64,000 nucleotides of DNA, taken from assembly GCA_004028745.1 (NCBI GenBank), contig RAZP01000001.1, forward strand, positions 1 to 64,000, in the 5' to 3' direction. Positions 7,714 to 17,392 of the stretch are shown here, piece after piece (position 1 is the stretch's first letter; each line of letters begins with the position of its first letter). A program made the position numbers and the translations under genes. Origin of the DNA: Prosthecochloris sp. GTDB taxonomy: Bacteria > Bacteroidota > Chlorobiia > Chlorobiales > Chlorobiaceae. Under the pieces are notes generated by a model. That model saw only the letters and a list, made by a program, of their open reading frames with translations, made no database searches and was not told the origin of the DNA.

Positions 7714-7835
7714 GTGTTTTTTGCTATGTGATTTGTTATGGTTTGAACAGCAATTTTTTTATATTGGGCGCACTTGATGAAAGCTCGTTAAAAAGTCTAT
7801 CATGAGCCAGGAATATCAACGTCAAAAATACTGTT

Positions 7836-8258
7836 ATGGATCAAACGTTGAGTGATTTCGGCACCGTTTTTGTTTTTCTTCTCCTCGGTATCATTTTTGT
7901 TGTCGGTGGCTATCTAACAGCCCGCCTTTTGCGACCCAGCAGACCCAATCCCGAAAAGCTTGCGATTTATGAGTGCGGTGAAGAAGCTGTGGGTTCAGCA
8001 TGGATAAAATTCAATATACGTTTTTATGTCGTGGCCCTGATCTTCATCATTTTTGATGTTGAAGTTGTCTTTCTTTTTCCATGGGCAACGGTATTCAAGC
8101 AGCTTGGTGGTTTCGCTCTGATCGAAGCCCTTGTTTTTGCAGGCATTCTGATAATCGGTCTTGTGTATGCCTGGGTGAAAGGAGATCTGGACTGGGTAAG
8201 GCCGACACCCAACATCCCTGAAATGCCGGTTTTGGAGGAAAAGGAGCCCGGGGGATAA
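7836..8258 (+). CDS. nuoA: NADH-quinone oxidoreductase subunit A
   Basis: A 140-residue, three-helix membrane subunit with the family motifs [18 protein letters not shown] and [26 protein letters not shown]. It is part of the membrane arm junction where quinone binds. First gene of a contiguous eleven-gene operon on the plus strand. The 122-base gap upstream presumably holds the operon promoter, but I could not define one. Confidence 0.97.
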   Translation: MDQTLSDFGTVFVFLLLGIIFVVGGYLTARLLRPSRPNPEKLAIYECGEEAVGSAWIKFNIRFYVVALIFIIFDVEVVFLFPWATVFKQLGGFALIEALVFAGILIIGLVYAWVKGDLDWVRPTPNIPEMPVLEEKEPGG

Positions 8259-8295
8259 CTTCCTGATACGAAGAACGTTTCAAGCATGACGAAGT

Positions 8296-8868
8296 ATGGG
8301 TTTACTTGACGCAAAAATATCGAAGCATAATGTGCTCGTGACATCGGTTGACAATGTTATGAACTGGGCGCGCCTCTCTTCTCTCTGGCCAATGGGGTTC
8401 GGGCTTGCCTGTTGTGCTATCGAAATGATGGCAACCAATGCTTCAAACTACGACCTCGAACGTTTCGGTATTTTTCCCCGGGCGTCTCCACGCCAGTCCG
8501 ATCTGATGATTGTTGCCGGAACGGTTACCATGAAAATGGCTGAAAGAGTGGTTCGTCTCTATGAACAGATGCCCGAGCCGCGGTATGTCCTTTCCATGGG
8601 AAGCTGTTCAAATTGCGGAGGCCCTTACTGGAAACATGGATATCATGTGTTGAAAGGTGTTGACAGGATCATACCGGTAGATGTTTATGTGCCCGGTTGT
8701 CCACCGAGGCCCGAGTCTCTTATCGGGGGATTGATGAAGATCCAGGAGCTTATCCGCATGGAGCAGATCGGTATTTCGCGTGCAGAAGCACTGAAAAAGC
8801 TTGAAGAAAAAAGTATCGATCCGGGTCAGCTGATTCAGGAGGCAAGGAAGGGTGCAAAGGCTTCGTAA
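8296..8868 (+). CDS. nuoB: NADH-quinone oxidoreductase subunit B
   Basis: A 190-residue subunit that binds cluster N2, the terminal [4Fe-4S] donor to quinone. The ligand motifs are present: GLACCAIEM (tandem cysteines), [11 protein letters not shown] and VPGCPPRPE. It lies at the base of the peripheral arm. Length and start (ATG 8296, 37 bases after nuoA) are normal. Confidence 0.97.
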   Translation: MGLLDAKISKHNVLVTSVDNVMNWARLSSLWPMGFGLACCAIEMMATNASNYDLERFGIFPRASPRQSDLMIVAGTVTMKMAERVVRLYEQMPEPRYVLSMGSCSNCGGPYWKHGYHVLKGVDRIIPVDVYVPGCPPRPESLIGGLMKIQELIRMEQIGISRAEALKKLEEKSIDPGQLIQEARKGAKAS

Positions 8869-8891
8869 CACTAAAATCAAGCAAATTCCAG

Positions 8892-9419
8892 ATGGAAGAG
8901 GCACAGGAAAATACATCGCAGTCACCTGAAGTCATTGAAGCAAAGGCTGTCTGGGATGTTCTGAAGGAAAAATTTGGGGATGCTATATCGGAGCTGGATG
9001 AAAATCCTTTCATGCCTTTTTTCGAGGTCTTGCAGCCTGAGCACTGGCTGAATATAGCGCTTTTCATGCGCGACAATCCGGAACTGCGTTTTAACTATAT
9101 GGCATGTCTTTCCGGTGTCGATTATCCCGAAGAGGGAAAGCTCGGCATCGTGTGCAACCTCGAATCACTTGGGGAACTTGGCCATAAAATAGCAATAAAG
9201 GTGCGATGTAAGAGGGACAGTGGAGTCATTCCCTCTGTCTCCAGGGTGTGGAAAACAGCAGAGTGGCATGAGAGGGAAGCATTCGATATGTACGGTATGT
9301 CATTCAGTGGTCATCCCGACCTGAGACGAATACTTTGCCCGGAAGACTGGGAAGGGTATCCGCTTCGCAAGGATTACAAGGTACAGGAGACGTACCACGG
9401 AATTAAAGTACCGAATTAA
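8892..9419 (+). CDS. nuoC: NADH-quinone oxidoreductase subunit C
   Basis: A 175-residue peripheral-arm subunit of the 30-kDa family. The C-terminal signature [24 protein letters not shown] is intact. Separate from nuoD (not fused as in some enterobacteria). An N-terminal extension of about 30 acidic residues precedes the conserved core. Confidence 0.96.
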   Translation: MEEAQENTSQSPEVIEAKAVWDVLKEKFGDAISELDENPFMPFFEVLQPEHWLNIALFMRDNPELRFNYMACLSGVDYPEEGKLGIVCNLESLGELGHKIAIKVRCKRDSGVIPSVSRVWKTAEWHEREAFDMYGMSFSGHPDLRRILCPEDWEGYPLRKDYKVQETYHGIKVPN

Positions 9420-9457
9420 AGGATCGGGTACACGTTTTAATTGTAAAAGCATTACAC

Positions 9458-10660
9458 ATGCAGGAGTTGGGGAAGGCGGAACATAAATCGGTCAGGGTTA
9501 CTCCGAAAAGTGAAAACCGGGTGGTGATTGAAAAAGATCTCTCCAGTGAGGAGATGATTTTAAATATGGGGCCCCAGCACCCTTCGACTCACGGTGTGCT
9601 TCGGCTTGAATGCAAGACGGATGGCGAGGTTGTTATCGAAGCCGAGCCCTACCTGGGTTACCTTCACCGTTGTTTTGAAAAGCATGCTGAAATGGTTGAT
9701 TATCCGGGTATTGTGCCTTTTGTGGATCGCATGGACTACCTGGCCTCGATGAACAACGATTTCGCTTTCTGCATTACCGTAGAAAAACTTCTTGACGTTG
9801 AAATTCCAAGGCGTGTCGAGTTCATGCGCGTCATCGTAGCCGAGATTAACAGAATCGCCTCTCACCTGGTTGCCATAGGTACCTACGCTATTGATCTTGG
9901 TGCATTCACCCCATTTCTTTTTTGCTTCAGGGACAGGGAGCATATGCTCAACCTTCTCGAGTGGACCTCGGGAGCGAGGATGTTGTATAATTATATTTTA
10001 ATCGGTGGGATTGCTTACGATTTTCCGAAAGGTTTCAAGCAGCGTACCGCCGAGTTTGTCAAATATTTCAGGCCGAAAGCACTTGAATTGCAGAAATTGC
10101 TGACCGAAAACGAGATTTTCGTGAAGCGTACGAAAGGTGTCGGCATGATGCCCGCTGATGTCGCGGTTAATTATGGCTGGTCCGGCCCCATGTTGCGCGG
10201 TTCCGGAGTGGATTGGGATCTCAGAAAGGAGGATGCCTATTCCATTTATCCCGAACTTGATTTCAAGGTTTGTGTGCCCGACGGAAGATTTTCGAATATC
10301 GGTGACTGTCTTTCCCGCCACCTTGTCAGGGCGATGGAAATGGAAGAGAGCCTCAATATCATCGAGCAGTGCTTGGAAATGATGCCGGAAGAAGATGGTT
10401 TTGACCCGAAGGCAGCCATTCCCAAACGCATCAGACCGAAAGCGGGTGAAGTCTATGGTCGTGCGGAAAACCCGCGGGGTGAACTTGGGTTTTATATCCA
10501 GAGTGACGGGAAATCAACCAGGCCTCTGCGTTGCAAAGCCCGTTCATCCTGTTTCGTAAATCTCTCCGCCATGAAAGAACTTTCTCATGGGCAGCTTATT
10601 CCGGATCTTGTCTCAATCATAGGAAGCATCGATATTGTGCTCGGGGAGGTTGACCGATGA
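9458..10660 (+). CDS. nuoD: NADH-quinone oxidoreductase subunit D
   Basis: A 400-residue 49-kDa family subunit related to the [NiFe] hydrogenase large subunit, forming the quinone cavity with NuoB. Motifs include [17 protein letters not shown] near the N-terminus, YLHRCFEK and a C-terminal [13 protein letters not shown]. The hydrogenase Ni-binding cysteines are absent, as expected. Its stop overlaps the nuoH start (ATGA). An N-terminal segment of about 30 basic residues precedes the core. Confidence 0.97.
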   Translation: MQELGKAEHKSVRVTPKSENRVVIEKDLSSEEMILNMGPQHPSTHGVLRLECKTDGEVVIEAEPYLGYLHRCFEKHAEMVDYPGIVPFVDRMDYLASMNNDFAFCITVEKLLDVEIPRRVEFMRVIVAEINRIASHLVAIGTYAIDLGAFTPFLFCFRDREHMLNLLEWTSGARMLYNYILIGGIAYDFPKGFKQRTAEFVKYFRPKALELQKLLTENEIFVKRTKGVGMMPADVAVNYGWSGPMLRGSGVDWDLRKEDAYSIYPELDFKVCVPDGRFSNIGDCLSRHLVRAMEMEESLNIIEQCLEMMPEEDGFDPKAAIPKRIRPKAGEVYGRAENPRGELGFYIQSDGKSTRPLRCKARSSCFVNLSAMKELSHGQLIPDLVSIIGSIDIVLGEVDR

Positions 10661-11775
10661 GTACCGGAGCCCTTCTGCCAAACAGTTTTCCTTTTGTTAT
10701 GAGTACAAGCCTCAATACTTGGTCCGATGCACTTTCGGAACTGTACCTGTTCGGACTGCCTTTCGGGCTTATCATTATAGCTGCTATTCCTCTTGTCTTT
10801 ATTGCTTTGTATGCTCTGACCTACGGCGTGTACGGTGAACGGAAAATATCAGCATTCATGCAGGATCGGCTCGGTCCGATGGAGGTCGGTAAGTGGGGTA
10901 TTTTACAGACCCTTGCCGATATTCTCAAGTTGCTCCAGAAAGAGGATATCGTCAACAAGTCGGCTGACAAGTTTTTATTTGTCATCGGACCCGGAATACT
11001 TTTTGTGGGAGCTTTTCTTGCTTTTGCGGTTCTGCCTTTCGGACCGGCCTTTATCGGTGCCGATCTGAACGTCGGGCTGTTCTACGCAATAGGTATCGTT
11101 GCTCTCGAGGTTGTCGGTATTCTGGCTGCCGGGTGGGGTTCGAACAATAAATGGGCGCTTTATGGCGCCATCAGGAGTGTTGCACAGATTGTCAGCTATG
11201 AGATACCCGCAGCAATTGCCATTTTATGCGGTGCCATGATGGCCGGTACGTTGAGCATGCAGCAGTTCAACCTGCTGCAACAGGGTGAGTACGGGTTTTT
11301 ACATTTCTTCCTGTTTCAGAACCCGATCGCATGGCTTCCGTTTATCATCTATTTCATTGCATCGCTTGCAGAGACGAACCGTGCACCTTTCGATATTCCC
11401 GAGGCCGAATCGGAACTTGTGGCCGGATATTTTACCGAGTATACCGGTATGAAATTCGCGGTTATTTTCCTTGCCGAGTACGGCAGTATGTTCATGGTTT
11501 CGGCGATCATTTCCATCGTTTTTCTCGGCGGCTGGAATTCACCGCTGCCGAATATCGGTCCGCTTTCTCTCAACGACTGGACAACCGGTCCGGTGTGGGG
11601 AGCTTTCTGGATTGTTATGAAGGGTTTCTTTTTCATCTTTGTCCAGATGTGGCTGCGGTGGACGCTGCCAAGGTTGAGGGTCGACCAGCTGATGCACCTT
11701 TGCTGGAAAGTACTTACTCCGTTTGCTTTTGTGGCATTTGTGCTGATCGCGGTATGGGAGGTTTATGTCAAATAG
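10657..11775 (+). CDS. nuoH: NADH-quinone oxidoreductase subunit H
   Basis: A 372-residue, eight-helix membrane subunit linking the quinone site to the proton pumps. Conserved [18 protein letters not shown] and the loop [26 protein letters not shown] (split here by function, not sequence) are present. Slightly long at the N-terminus; ATG 10657 overlaps the nuoD stop, favouring this start. Confidence 0.96.
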   Translation: MSTGALLPNSFPFVMSTSLNTWSDALSELYLFGLPFGLIIIAAIPLVFIALYALTYGVYGERKISAFMQDRLGPMEVGKWGILQTLADILKLLQKEDIVNKSADKFLFVIGPGILFVGAFLAFAVLPFGPAFIGADLNVGLFYAIGIVALEVVGILAAGWGSNNKWALYGAIRSVAQIVSYEIPAAIAILCGAMMAGTLSMQQFNLLQQGEYGFLHFFLFQNPIAWLPFIIYFIASLAETNRAPFDIPEAESELVAGYFTEYTGMKFAVIFLAEYGSMFMVSAIISIVFLGGWNSPLPNIGPLSLNDWTTGPVWGAFWIVMKGFFFIFVQMWLRWTLPRLRVDQLMHLCWKVLTPFAFVAFVLIAVWEVYVK

Positions 11776-11790
11776 GACTTAGAGATAATC

Positions 11791-12390
11791 ATGAGTGAGT
11801 ATTTCAGGAATATAGGTTCCGGTATATCAACCATACTGACGGGAATGGGCATTACCCTGCGTCATTTTTTCAATGCTGTTAAACGGAAGGGCGATGCCGG
11901 TATCGATGAAGAGAACTACTTCAATCAGGTTGATGGTCTGGTGACCCTCCAGTATCCGAGGGAAGCTATCCCGACTCCTGAGATAGGCCGGTACCGCCTC
12001 TACAACGAAATTGACGACTGTATCGGATGCGGTCAATGTGCAAGGGCATGTCCTATTGATTGTATCACCATTGAAACTATCAAGGTTACCAAGGATGATC
12101 TTGCTGTCTGCGGCAAAACATCCGGCGGTCAGCAGAAGCGGTTCTGGGTTCCGGTTTTCGATATTGATATAGCGCAGTGCATGACCTGCGGCATCTGTTC
12201 GGCTGTCTGTCCTACTGAATGTCTCTACCATACACAGGTAAGTGATTTCTCCGAGTTCAACCGCGATAACATGATCTATCATTTTGGCAACCTGACGAAG
12301 CTGGAAGCAGAAGCGAAAGAGAAAAAGCTCGCTGAAGAGAAGAAAGCAGCCGCGGCGAAAAAAGAAGTATCGGAAAAAAGTGAGGGGTAA
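11791..12390 (+). CDS. nuoI: NADH-quinone oxidoreductase subunit I
   Basis: A 199-residue 2[4Fe-4S] subunit carrying clusters N6a and N6b. The motifs are CIGCGQCARACPIDC and CMTCGICSAVCPTEC, with an insertion between them. The C-terminal tail is Lys/Ala/Glu-rich (about residues 170-199) and probably disordered. Because NuoEFG are absent, NuoI is the most exposed entry point for electrons, possibly from ferredoxin. Confidence 0.96.
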   Translation: MSEYFRNIGSGISTILTGMGITLRHFFNAVKRKGDAGIDEENYFNQVDGLVTLQYPREAIPTPEIGRYRLYNEIDDCIGCGQCARACPIDCITIETIKVTKDDLAVCGKTSGGQQKRFWVPVFDIDIAQCMTCGICSAVCPTECLYHTQVSDFSEFNRDNMIYHFGNLTKLEAEAKEKKLAEEKKAAAAKKEVSEKSEG

Positions 12391-12396
12391 AAGCTT

Positions 12397-12921
12397 ATGA
12401 CCAGTACGACCTATACAGTAATTTTCTATCTGTTTGCTGCGATAACGGTCTTTTCCGCCGCTTTTGTGGTTTTTTCAAGAAACGTCATCTATTCGGCATT
12501 TTCGCTCCTGTTTACGTTTTTCGGCGTGGCCGCACTTTATGTTTTTCTGAGCGCCGATTTTATTGCTGTCACACAGATTATCGTTTATGTCGGCGGTATT
12601 CTGGTGTTGCTGCTGTTCGGTGTTATGTTTACCAACAAGATCATGATGACCGATCTCAAGACGGAGGTACTCAATATCGTCCCGGGTATTCTTTTGCTGG
12701 TTGTCGTTACCGGAGGCCTTATCTACACTTTTTTGACAAGGGCGGACTGGTTTACGACGGTTAACCAGCTGCAGGGAAGTGTAGTCGAAAAAATCGGTTT
12801 TGAAACCATGTCCCGTTACGTGCTTCCTTTTGAAATGGTATCGATTCTTCTGCTGCTTGCTCTTATCGGCGCAGCGTTTCTTGCTAGGTCTGACAAACCC
12901 CGGAAAATGAATGAAAAGTAA
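12397..12921 (+). CDS. nuoJ: NADH-quinone oxidoreductase subunit J
   Basis: A 174-residue, five-helix membrane subunit. The AVTQIIVYVGGILVLLLFGVM motif with the pi-bulge helix is conserved (positions about 57-77). Starts 6 bases after nuoI. Confidence 0.95.
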   Translation: MTSTTYTVIFYLFAAITVFSAAFVVFSRNVIYSAFSLLFTFFGVAALYVFLSADFIAVTQIIVYVGGILVLLLFGVMFTNKIMMTDLKTEVLNIVPGILLLVVVTGGLIYTFLTRADWFTTVNQLQGSVVEKIGFETMSRYVLPFEMVSILLLLALIGAAFLARSDKPRKMNEK

Positions 12922-12927
12922 GTCACA

Positions 12928-13245
12928 ATGGATTTTTTCAATACAATCGGTCTGAATCACTATCTGGTAATCTCCGCAATACTTTTCGGCCTGGGTCTTT
13001 TCGCTATCGTAACCCGTAAAAACGCGATCGTGGTGCTGATGGGGGTGGAGCTGGTTTTGAACGCCGCCAACATCAACCTGCTTGCCTTTTCCAAGTACAA
13101 CGGGGGGATGGAGGGAGTGATGTTCGGTCTGTTCGTCATTGTTCTGGCTGCGGCGGAAGCCGCAATTGCACTGGCGATTGTCATCAATATGTATAAAACG
13201 TTCAATACTGTGGATGTATCCAGTATTGATTCAATGAAAGAGTAA
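12928..13245 (+). CDS. nuoK: NADH-quinone oxidoreductase subunit K
   Basis: A 105-residue, three-helix membrane subunit with the conserved intramembrane glutamate in GVELVLNAANINL and a second in AAAEAAIALAI. These take part in proton transfer. Starts 6 bases after nuoJ. Confidence 0.95.
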   Translation: MDFFNTIGLNHYLVISAILFGLGLFAIVTRKNAIVVLMGVELVLNAANINLLAFSKYNGGMEGVMFGLFVIVLAAAEAAIALAIVINMYKTFNTVDVSSIDSMKE

Positions 13246-13294
13246 GCTGTAACGGGAACGTTGTTCCATTGTTTCTGTAAAGGGTATCCAAGAT

Positions 13295-15616
13295 ATGATG
13301 CACAGTTTAATCCAGTTATCAATAATCGTACTGCTGCTTCCGCTGCTTTCGTTTGTACTGTTGATCTTTTTCAACCGTCGTCTGCCGCGAAACGGAGACT
13401 TTCTTGCCGTGGGTATCCTGGGGGCAACATTTGCCATTTCAGCCTGGATTTTCTGGGATGTCATTGTGATTGGTTATGATCCTTCGTTCAAGCTTGCCTG
13501 GAGCTTCAACTGGATTGATTTCGGAGATGTTCCGGGAGTAGGCCCATTACAGATCAAGATGGGGATCATGATCGATAACCTCACGGCAATCATGCTTGCC
13601 ATGGTATCCCTTATTAGCTTTCTGGTGCATGTCTATTCCACAGGATATATGTCGGGAGACAAATATTACGGCCGTTATTTTGCCTATCTCGGTATTTTTA
13701 CCTTCTCGATGCTCGGCATCGTGCTCTCGGACAACCTTTTCTCTATTTATATCTTCTGGGAGCTTGTCGGTTTGTCTTCCTACCTGCTTATCGGCTTTTT
13801 CTTTGAAAAGGATAGTGCGGCCGACGCCCAGAAAAAAGCGTTTCTTACCAACCGTGTGGGTGATATCGGCATGTGGCTGGGTATTCTTATTCTCTATTCC
13901 CAGTTTCACACCTTCGGTTTCGAAGAGATTTACGAACATATCAAGGCCGGCGATTTTCACATGTCACAGGCATGGCTGACTGCTGCGGGTATTCTGCTTT
14001 TCATGGGATGCGTCGGCAAATCCGCACAGTTCCCACTGCACGTCTGGCTTCCTGATGCGATGGAGGGCCCTACTCCGGTTTCAGCGCTTATCCATGCAGC
14101 AACCATGGTTGCCGCCGGTGTCTACTTTGTTGCAAGAATCTTTGTGATTCTTACGGTTGACGCCCTGCACGTCATAGCGTTTATCGGCGCGATTACCGCC
14201 TTCATGGCGGCAACGATCGCCATCACACAGCATGACATCAAGCGTGTGCTGGCATACTCGACGGTTTCCCAGCTTGGTTATATGGTTCTCGGCCTCGGTG
14301 TCGGAGCCTATTCAGCCGCCCTCTTCCATCTGCTCACACATGCGTTTTTCAAAGCATGTCTTTTCCTCGGCTCGGGGGCCATCATCCACGCCATGCATCA
14401 TGAACAGGATATGCGGTGGATGGGCGGACTGAGCAAAAAAATGCCCTGGACATTTGTAACCTTCACGATTGCAACGCTTGCGCTTGCCGGTCTTCCTCTG
14501 ACAAGCGGCTTTATGAGCAAGGACGCCATTCTTGCCGGTGCGCTGGGTTTTGCGGAAGTTGAAGGGGGCGGCATCTACTATCTGATTCCGATTCTCGGAT
14601 TTTTCTCCGCCATGCTGACAGCGTTCTATATGGGGCGCCAGATCTGGCTGGTCTTTTTCGGCGAAAGCAGGACGCATCTCAAACCTGCAGATGAACATCA
14701 CGGCCATGATGACCACGGGCACCATGAGGTTCACGAGGTGCCGTGGGCAATGAGAATGCCTCTTGTCGTTCTGGCGGCACTGTCGGTCTTTGCTGTATTT
14801 TCGCCCGACCCGCTTGACGGTGCCAAAGGCTGGTTCATGCACCTGGTGCAGACACCTGAGACTGTTGTGGCAGCAGATGTACAGCATGAAAACCTCAACA
14901 ACGCTCATCATGATGCATCTGTAGCACAGGGTGAAAACAAGGGTGCGAGCGCGGAAACGGCTGCAGTTGAACATGTTTCCGATGCCGTACATGGTGCAGA
15001 ACAGGAGAACGTTCATGCATCTGTTGCTGCTGCTGGTCATTCCGTTGTTGAGGAACATGCCGCGCCACATGCAACTGACGACCATGGTGATGAGCATCAT
15101 GGCCCTGTGTTTAATGATCCGCGTCAGGCGGCCATTGCACATGCTGCCCATGAAAATCACGACCCGGCTATCATGTACTCGAGCATTGTGGTTGCACTGG
15201 GTATCGGTCTTGCGCTAATTGTCTATGTATTCGGCTTCATCAATCCGGAGAAAACCGCACAGCGCATCAGGCCGCTTTACCTCTATTCGTTCAACAAGTG
15301 GTACTGGGATGAAATTTACGATGCGACCGTCATCAAAGGTTCGCTGCTTATATCGAAGCTTCTTGCCTGGTTCGACAATAATATCGTCGACGGTATTGTC
15401 AACGGAGTCGGTGCCCTTGTCAGAAAATTCGGTACGGCAAGCGGCGGTTTCGACCAGTATGTTGTTGACGGTATGGTAAACTTCACCGCCTTTTTCGTGC
15501 AGACATCCGGTGCTGCGATGAAAAAACTTCAGACAGGAAAAGTACAGACCTATCTTGTGATGGCGCTTGTAGCTGTAACGGGATACATAGTTTACTATTT
15601 CGTACAAGTGATGTAA
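13295..15616 (+). CDS. nuoL: NADH-quinone oxidoreductase subunit L with a histidine-rich insert
   Basis: A 773-residue antiporter-like proton pump, longer than the usual 610-660. Core motifs FWELVGLSSYLLIGF and GKSAQFPLHVWLPDAMEGPTP are intact. The extra length comes from two His/Asp/Glu-rich soluble segments, about residues 467-480 (HHGHDDHGHH) and 531-623. The second lies before the final helices and the lateral helix. These segments could bind metal ions, but that is inference. The gene follows nuoK with a 49-base gap. Confidence 0.96.
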   Translation: MMHSLIQLSIIVLLLPLLSFVLLIFFNRRLPRNGDFLAVGILGATFAISAWIFWDVIVIGYDPSFKLAWSFNWIDFGDVPGVGPLQIKMGIMIDNLTAIMLAMVSLISFLVHVYSTGYMSGDKYYGRYFAYLGIFTFSMLGIVLSDNLFSIYIFWELVGLSSYLLIGFFFEKDSAADAQKKAFLTNRVGDIGMWLGILILYSQFHTFGFEEIYEHIKAGDFHMSQAWLTAAGILLFMGCVGKSAQFPLHVWLPDAMEGPTPVSALIHAATMVAAGVYFVARIFVILTVDALHVIAFIGAITAFMAATIAITQHDIKRVLAYSTVSQLGYMVLGLGVGAYSAALFHLLTHAFFKACLFLGSGAIIHAMHHEQDMRWMGGLSKKMPWTFVTFTIATLALAGLPLTSGFMSKDAILAGALGFAEVEGGGIYYLIPILGFFSAMLTAFYMGRQIWLVFFGESRTHLKPADEHHGHDDHGHHEVHEVPWAMRMPLVVLAALSVFAVFSPDPLDGAKGWFMHLVQTPETVVAADVQHENLNNAHHDASVAQGENKGASAETAAVEHVSDAVHGAEQENVHASVAAAGHSVVEEHAAPHATDDHGDEHHGPVFNDPRQAAIAHAAHENHDPAIMYSSIVVALGIGLALIVYVFGFINPEKTAQRIRPLYLYSFNKWYWDEIYDATVIKGSLLISKLLAWFDNNIVDGIVNGVGALVRKFGTASGGFDQYVVDGMVNFTAFFVQTSGAAMKKLQTGKVQTYLVMALVAVTGYIVYYFVQVM

Positions 15617-15664
15617 AAGCGAAGAGAGACTTTTATTTAATCTGAAACCAACAGATAACCGAAG

Positions 15665-17302
15665 ATGCTGAGTTTAATTGTATTTCTGCCTATCATAGCC
15701 GGCCTGATAATTCTTGCAGTGCCATCATCGCAAAAGCAGATCATCAGAATCGTTACATTGCTTGCGGCGCTTGCACAGGGGGCGCTGGCGATTCTCATAT
15801 GGCAGGGTTATGACCCCTCTCTTCCTGGCATCACCGCCGCCGCAGACGGTTCGCTTGAAGGCACATTCCAGTTTGTCGAAAGGCTTCCCTGGATTACCCT
15901 CGATCTGGGCAACTTCGGCACACTGAACATCGAGTACTTTCTCGGCGTGGACGGCCTGTCAATCACCATGGTACTTCTGACAGCGCTGATCTCCATTATC
16001 GCGGTTCTCTCAAGCTGGACCATACAGAAACAGGTTAAGGGCTACTTCATTCTGTTCAATCTTCTCAACACGGCGATGATGGGCTGTTTTGTGGCTCTTG
16101 ATTTCTTCCTGTTCTATGTGTTCTGGGAGCTCATGCTTCTGCCGATGTATTTTCTTATCGGTATCTGGGGCGGTCCGAACAGAGAGTATGCAGCAATCAA
16201 GTTTTTCCTTTATACTCTTTTCGGCTCGGTGTTCATGCTGCTGGTCATGATCGGTCTCTATTTCAGTGTTATCGATCCTGCTACCGGCGACCACACCTTC
16301 AGCCTTGTTGCAATGGCCAGTCAGGAAAATTATCTCCCCGGCTCGATTTTTGGGCCTGAAAGCGTCATGTGGCGCTATGCAGCGTTTATCGTACTCTTTA
16401 TCGGTTTTGCTATCAAAGTTCCGATGTTTCCTTTTCATACCTGGCTTCCCGATGCTCATGTCGAGGCGCCGACACCGATTTCGGTTATTCTTGCCGGCGT
16501 TCTGCTGAAGCTCGGCACCTACGGTATGATGAGGATCAATTTTCCTTTCTTCCCGGAAGTGTTCCAGGCATCTCTTTACGTGATTGGTGTTTTCGGCGCA
16601 ATCAATATCATTTACGGCGCTTTCTGTGCTCTGGCACAGTCGGATCTCAAAAAACTTGTTGCGTACTCATCGATCAGCCATATGGGATATGTGCTGCTCG
16701 GCCTCGCGGCCAACAACAGCGAGGGCATGACCGGTGCGCTTTACCAGATGTTCAATCACGGTACCATTACCGCTATGCTCTTCCTTCTGGTCGGTGTGAT
16801 CTATGACCGTGCGCACACACGCCAAATTGACAAGTTTGGAGGTCTTGCTTCCTACATGCCTGTTTATACGGGAATTGTCACAGTTGCATGGTTTGCCTCT
16901 CTCGGTCTGCCTGGGCTCAGCGGATTTATCTCCGAAGCATTTGTCTTTGTAGGGGCTTTCAGTTCCGAGCTGACACGGAATATTGCTATCGTTTCCGTAT
17001 TGGGCATCGTTTTCGGTGCGGCATACCTGCTCTGGTCGCTGCAAAGAATGTTTCTCGGGAAAAGAAACCCTGATGCGGTTTATGAGCTGCAGAAAGACGC
17101 TGAGGGCAATGAACACATTCATTTTCATGACTGGAAAGGCAAGAACGATCTTGACGGCAGGGAGCTTGCCATGCTCGTTCCGCTGGCGGCAATCGTCATT
17201 ATCCTTGGAGTTTATCCAATGCCGGTACTTGGCTTGATAACCACAAGCATCAACAAACTTGTCGAAGTCCTTTCACCGGTTGTACTGACAGCGTTGAACT
17301 GA
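15665..17302 (+). CDS. nuoM: NADH-quinone oxidoreductase subunit M
   Basis: A 545-residue antiporter-like proton pump with FYVFWELMLLPMYFLIGIWGG and the second core motif KVPMFPFHTWLPDAHVEAPTP. About 14 transmembrane helices are expected. Normal length for the family plus a hydrophilic loop at about 470-500. Confidence 0.96.
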   Translation: MLSLIVFLPIIAGLIILAVPSSQKQIIRIVTLLAALAQGALAILIWQGYDPSLPGITAAADGSLEGTFQFVERLPWITLDLGNFGTLNIEYFLGVDGLSITMVLLTALISIIAVLSSWTIQKQVKGYFILFNLLNTAMMGCFVALDFFLFYVFWELMLLPMYFLIGIWGGPNREYAAIKFFLYTLFGSVFMLLVMIGLYFSVIDPATGDHTFSLVAMASQENYLPGSIFGPESVMWRYAAFIVLFIGFAIKVPMFPFHTWLPDAHVEAPTPISVILAGVLLKLGTYGMMRINFPFFPEVFQASLYVIGVFGAINIIYGAFCALAQSDLKKLVAYSSISHMGYVLLGLAANNSEGMTGALYQMFNHGTITAMLFLLVGVIYDRAHTRQIDKFGGLASYMPVYTGIVTVAWFASLGLPGLSGFISEAFVFVGAFSSELTRNIAIVSVLGIVFGAAYLLWSLQRMFLGKRNPDAVYELQKDAEGNEHIHFHDWKGKNDLDGRELAMLVPLAAIVIILGVYPMPVLGLITTSINKLVEVLSPVVLTALN

Positions 17303-17320
17303 TCCGAGGATACTGTAGGA

Positions 17321-17338
17321 GCAGGCCCTTGTGCCTGC
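17321..17338. repeat. hairpin repeat between nuoM and nuoN
   Basis: GCAGGC-CCTTGT-GCCTGC forms a 6-bp stem with a 6-base loop, preceded by GTAGGA and followed by CCG. There is no T-run, so it is not a typical terminator. It resembles a GC-rich intergenic hairpin family of which a related copy may lie at 51962-51989. It might moderate transcription within the operon. Confidence 0.5.
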
Positions 17339-17392
17339 CCGAATCCTGTTAACGAACAAGAATAAGGCTTTAAGAAAATTCACGTTACCAAT

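Noticed and set aside
14312..15160. 282-codon frame on the minus strand opposite nuoL
   Set aside because: Cys/Met/Arg-rich composition, and antisense to a conserved gene; a frame shadow caused by the GAT/CAT-rich His region.
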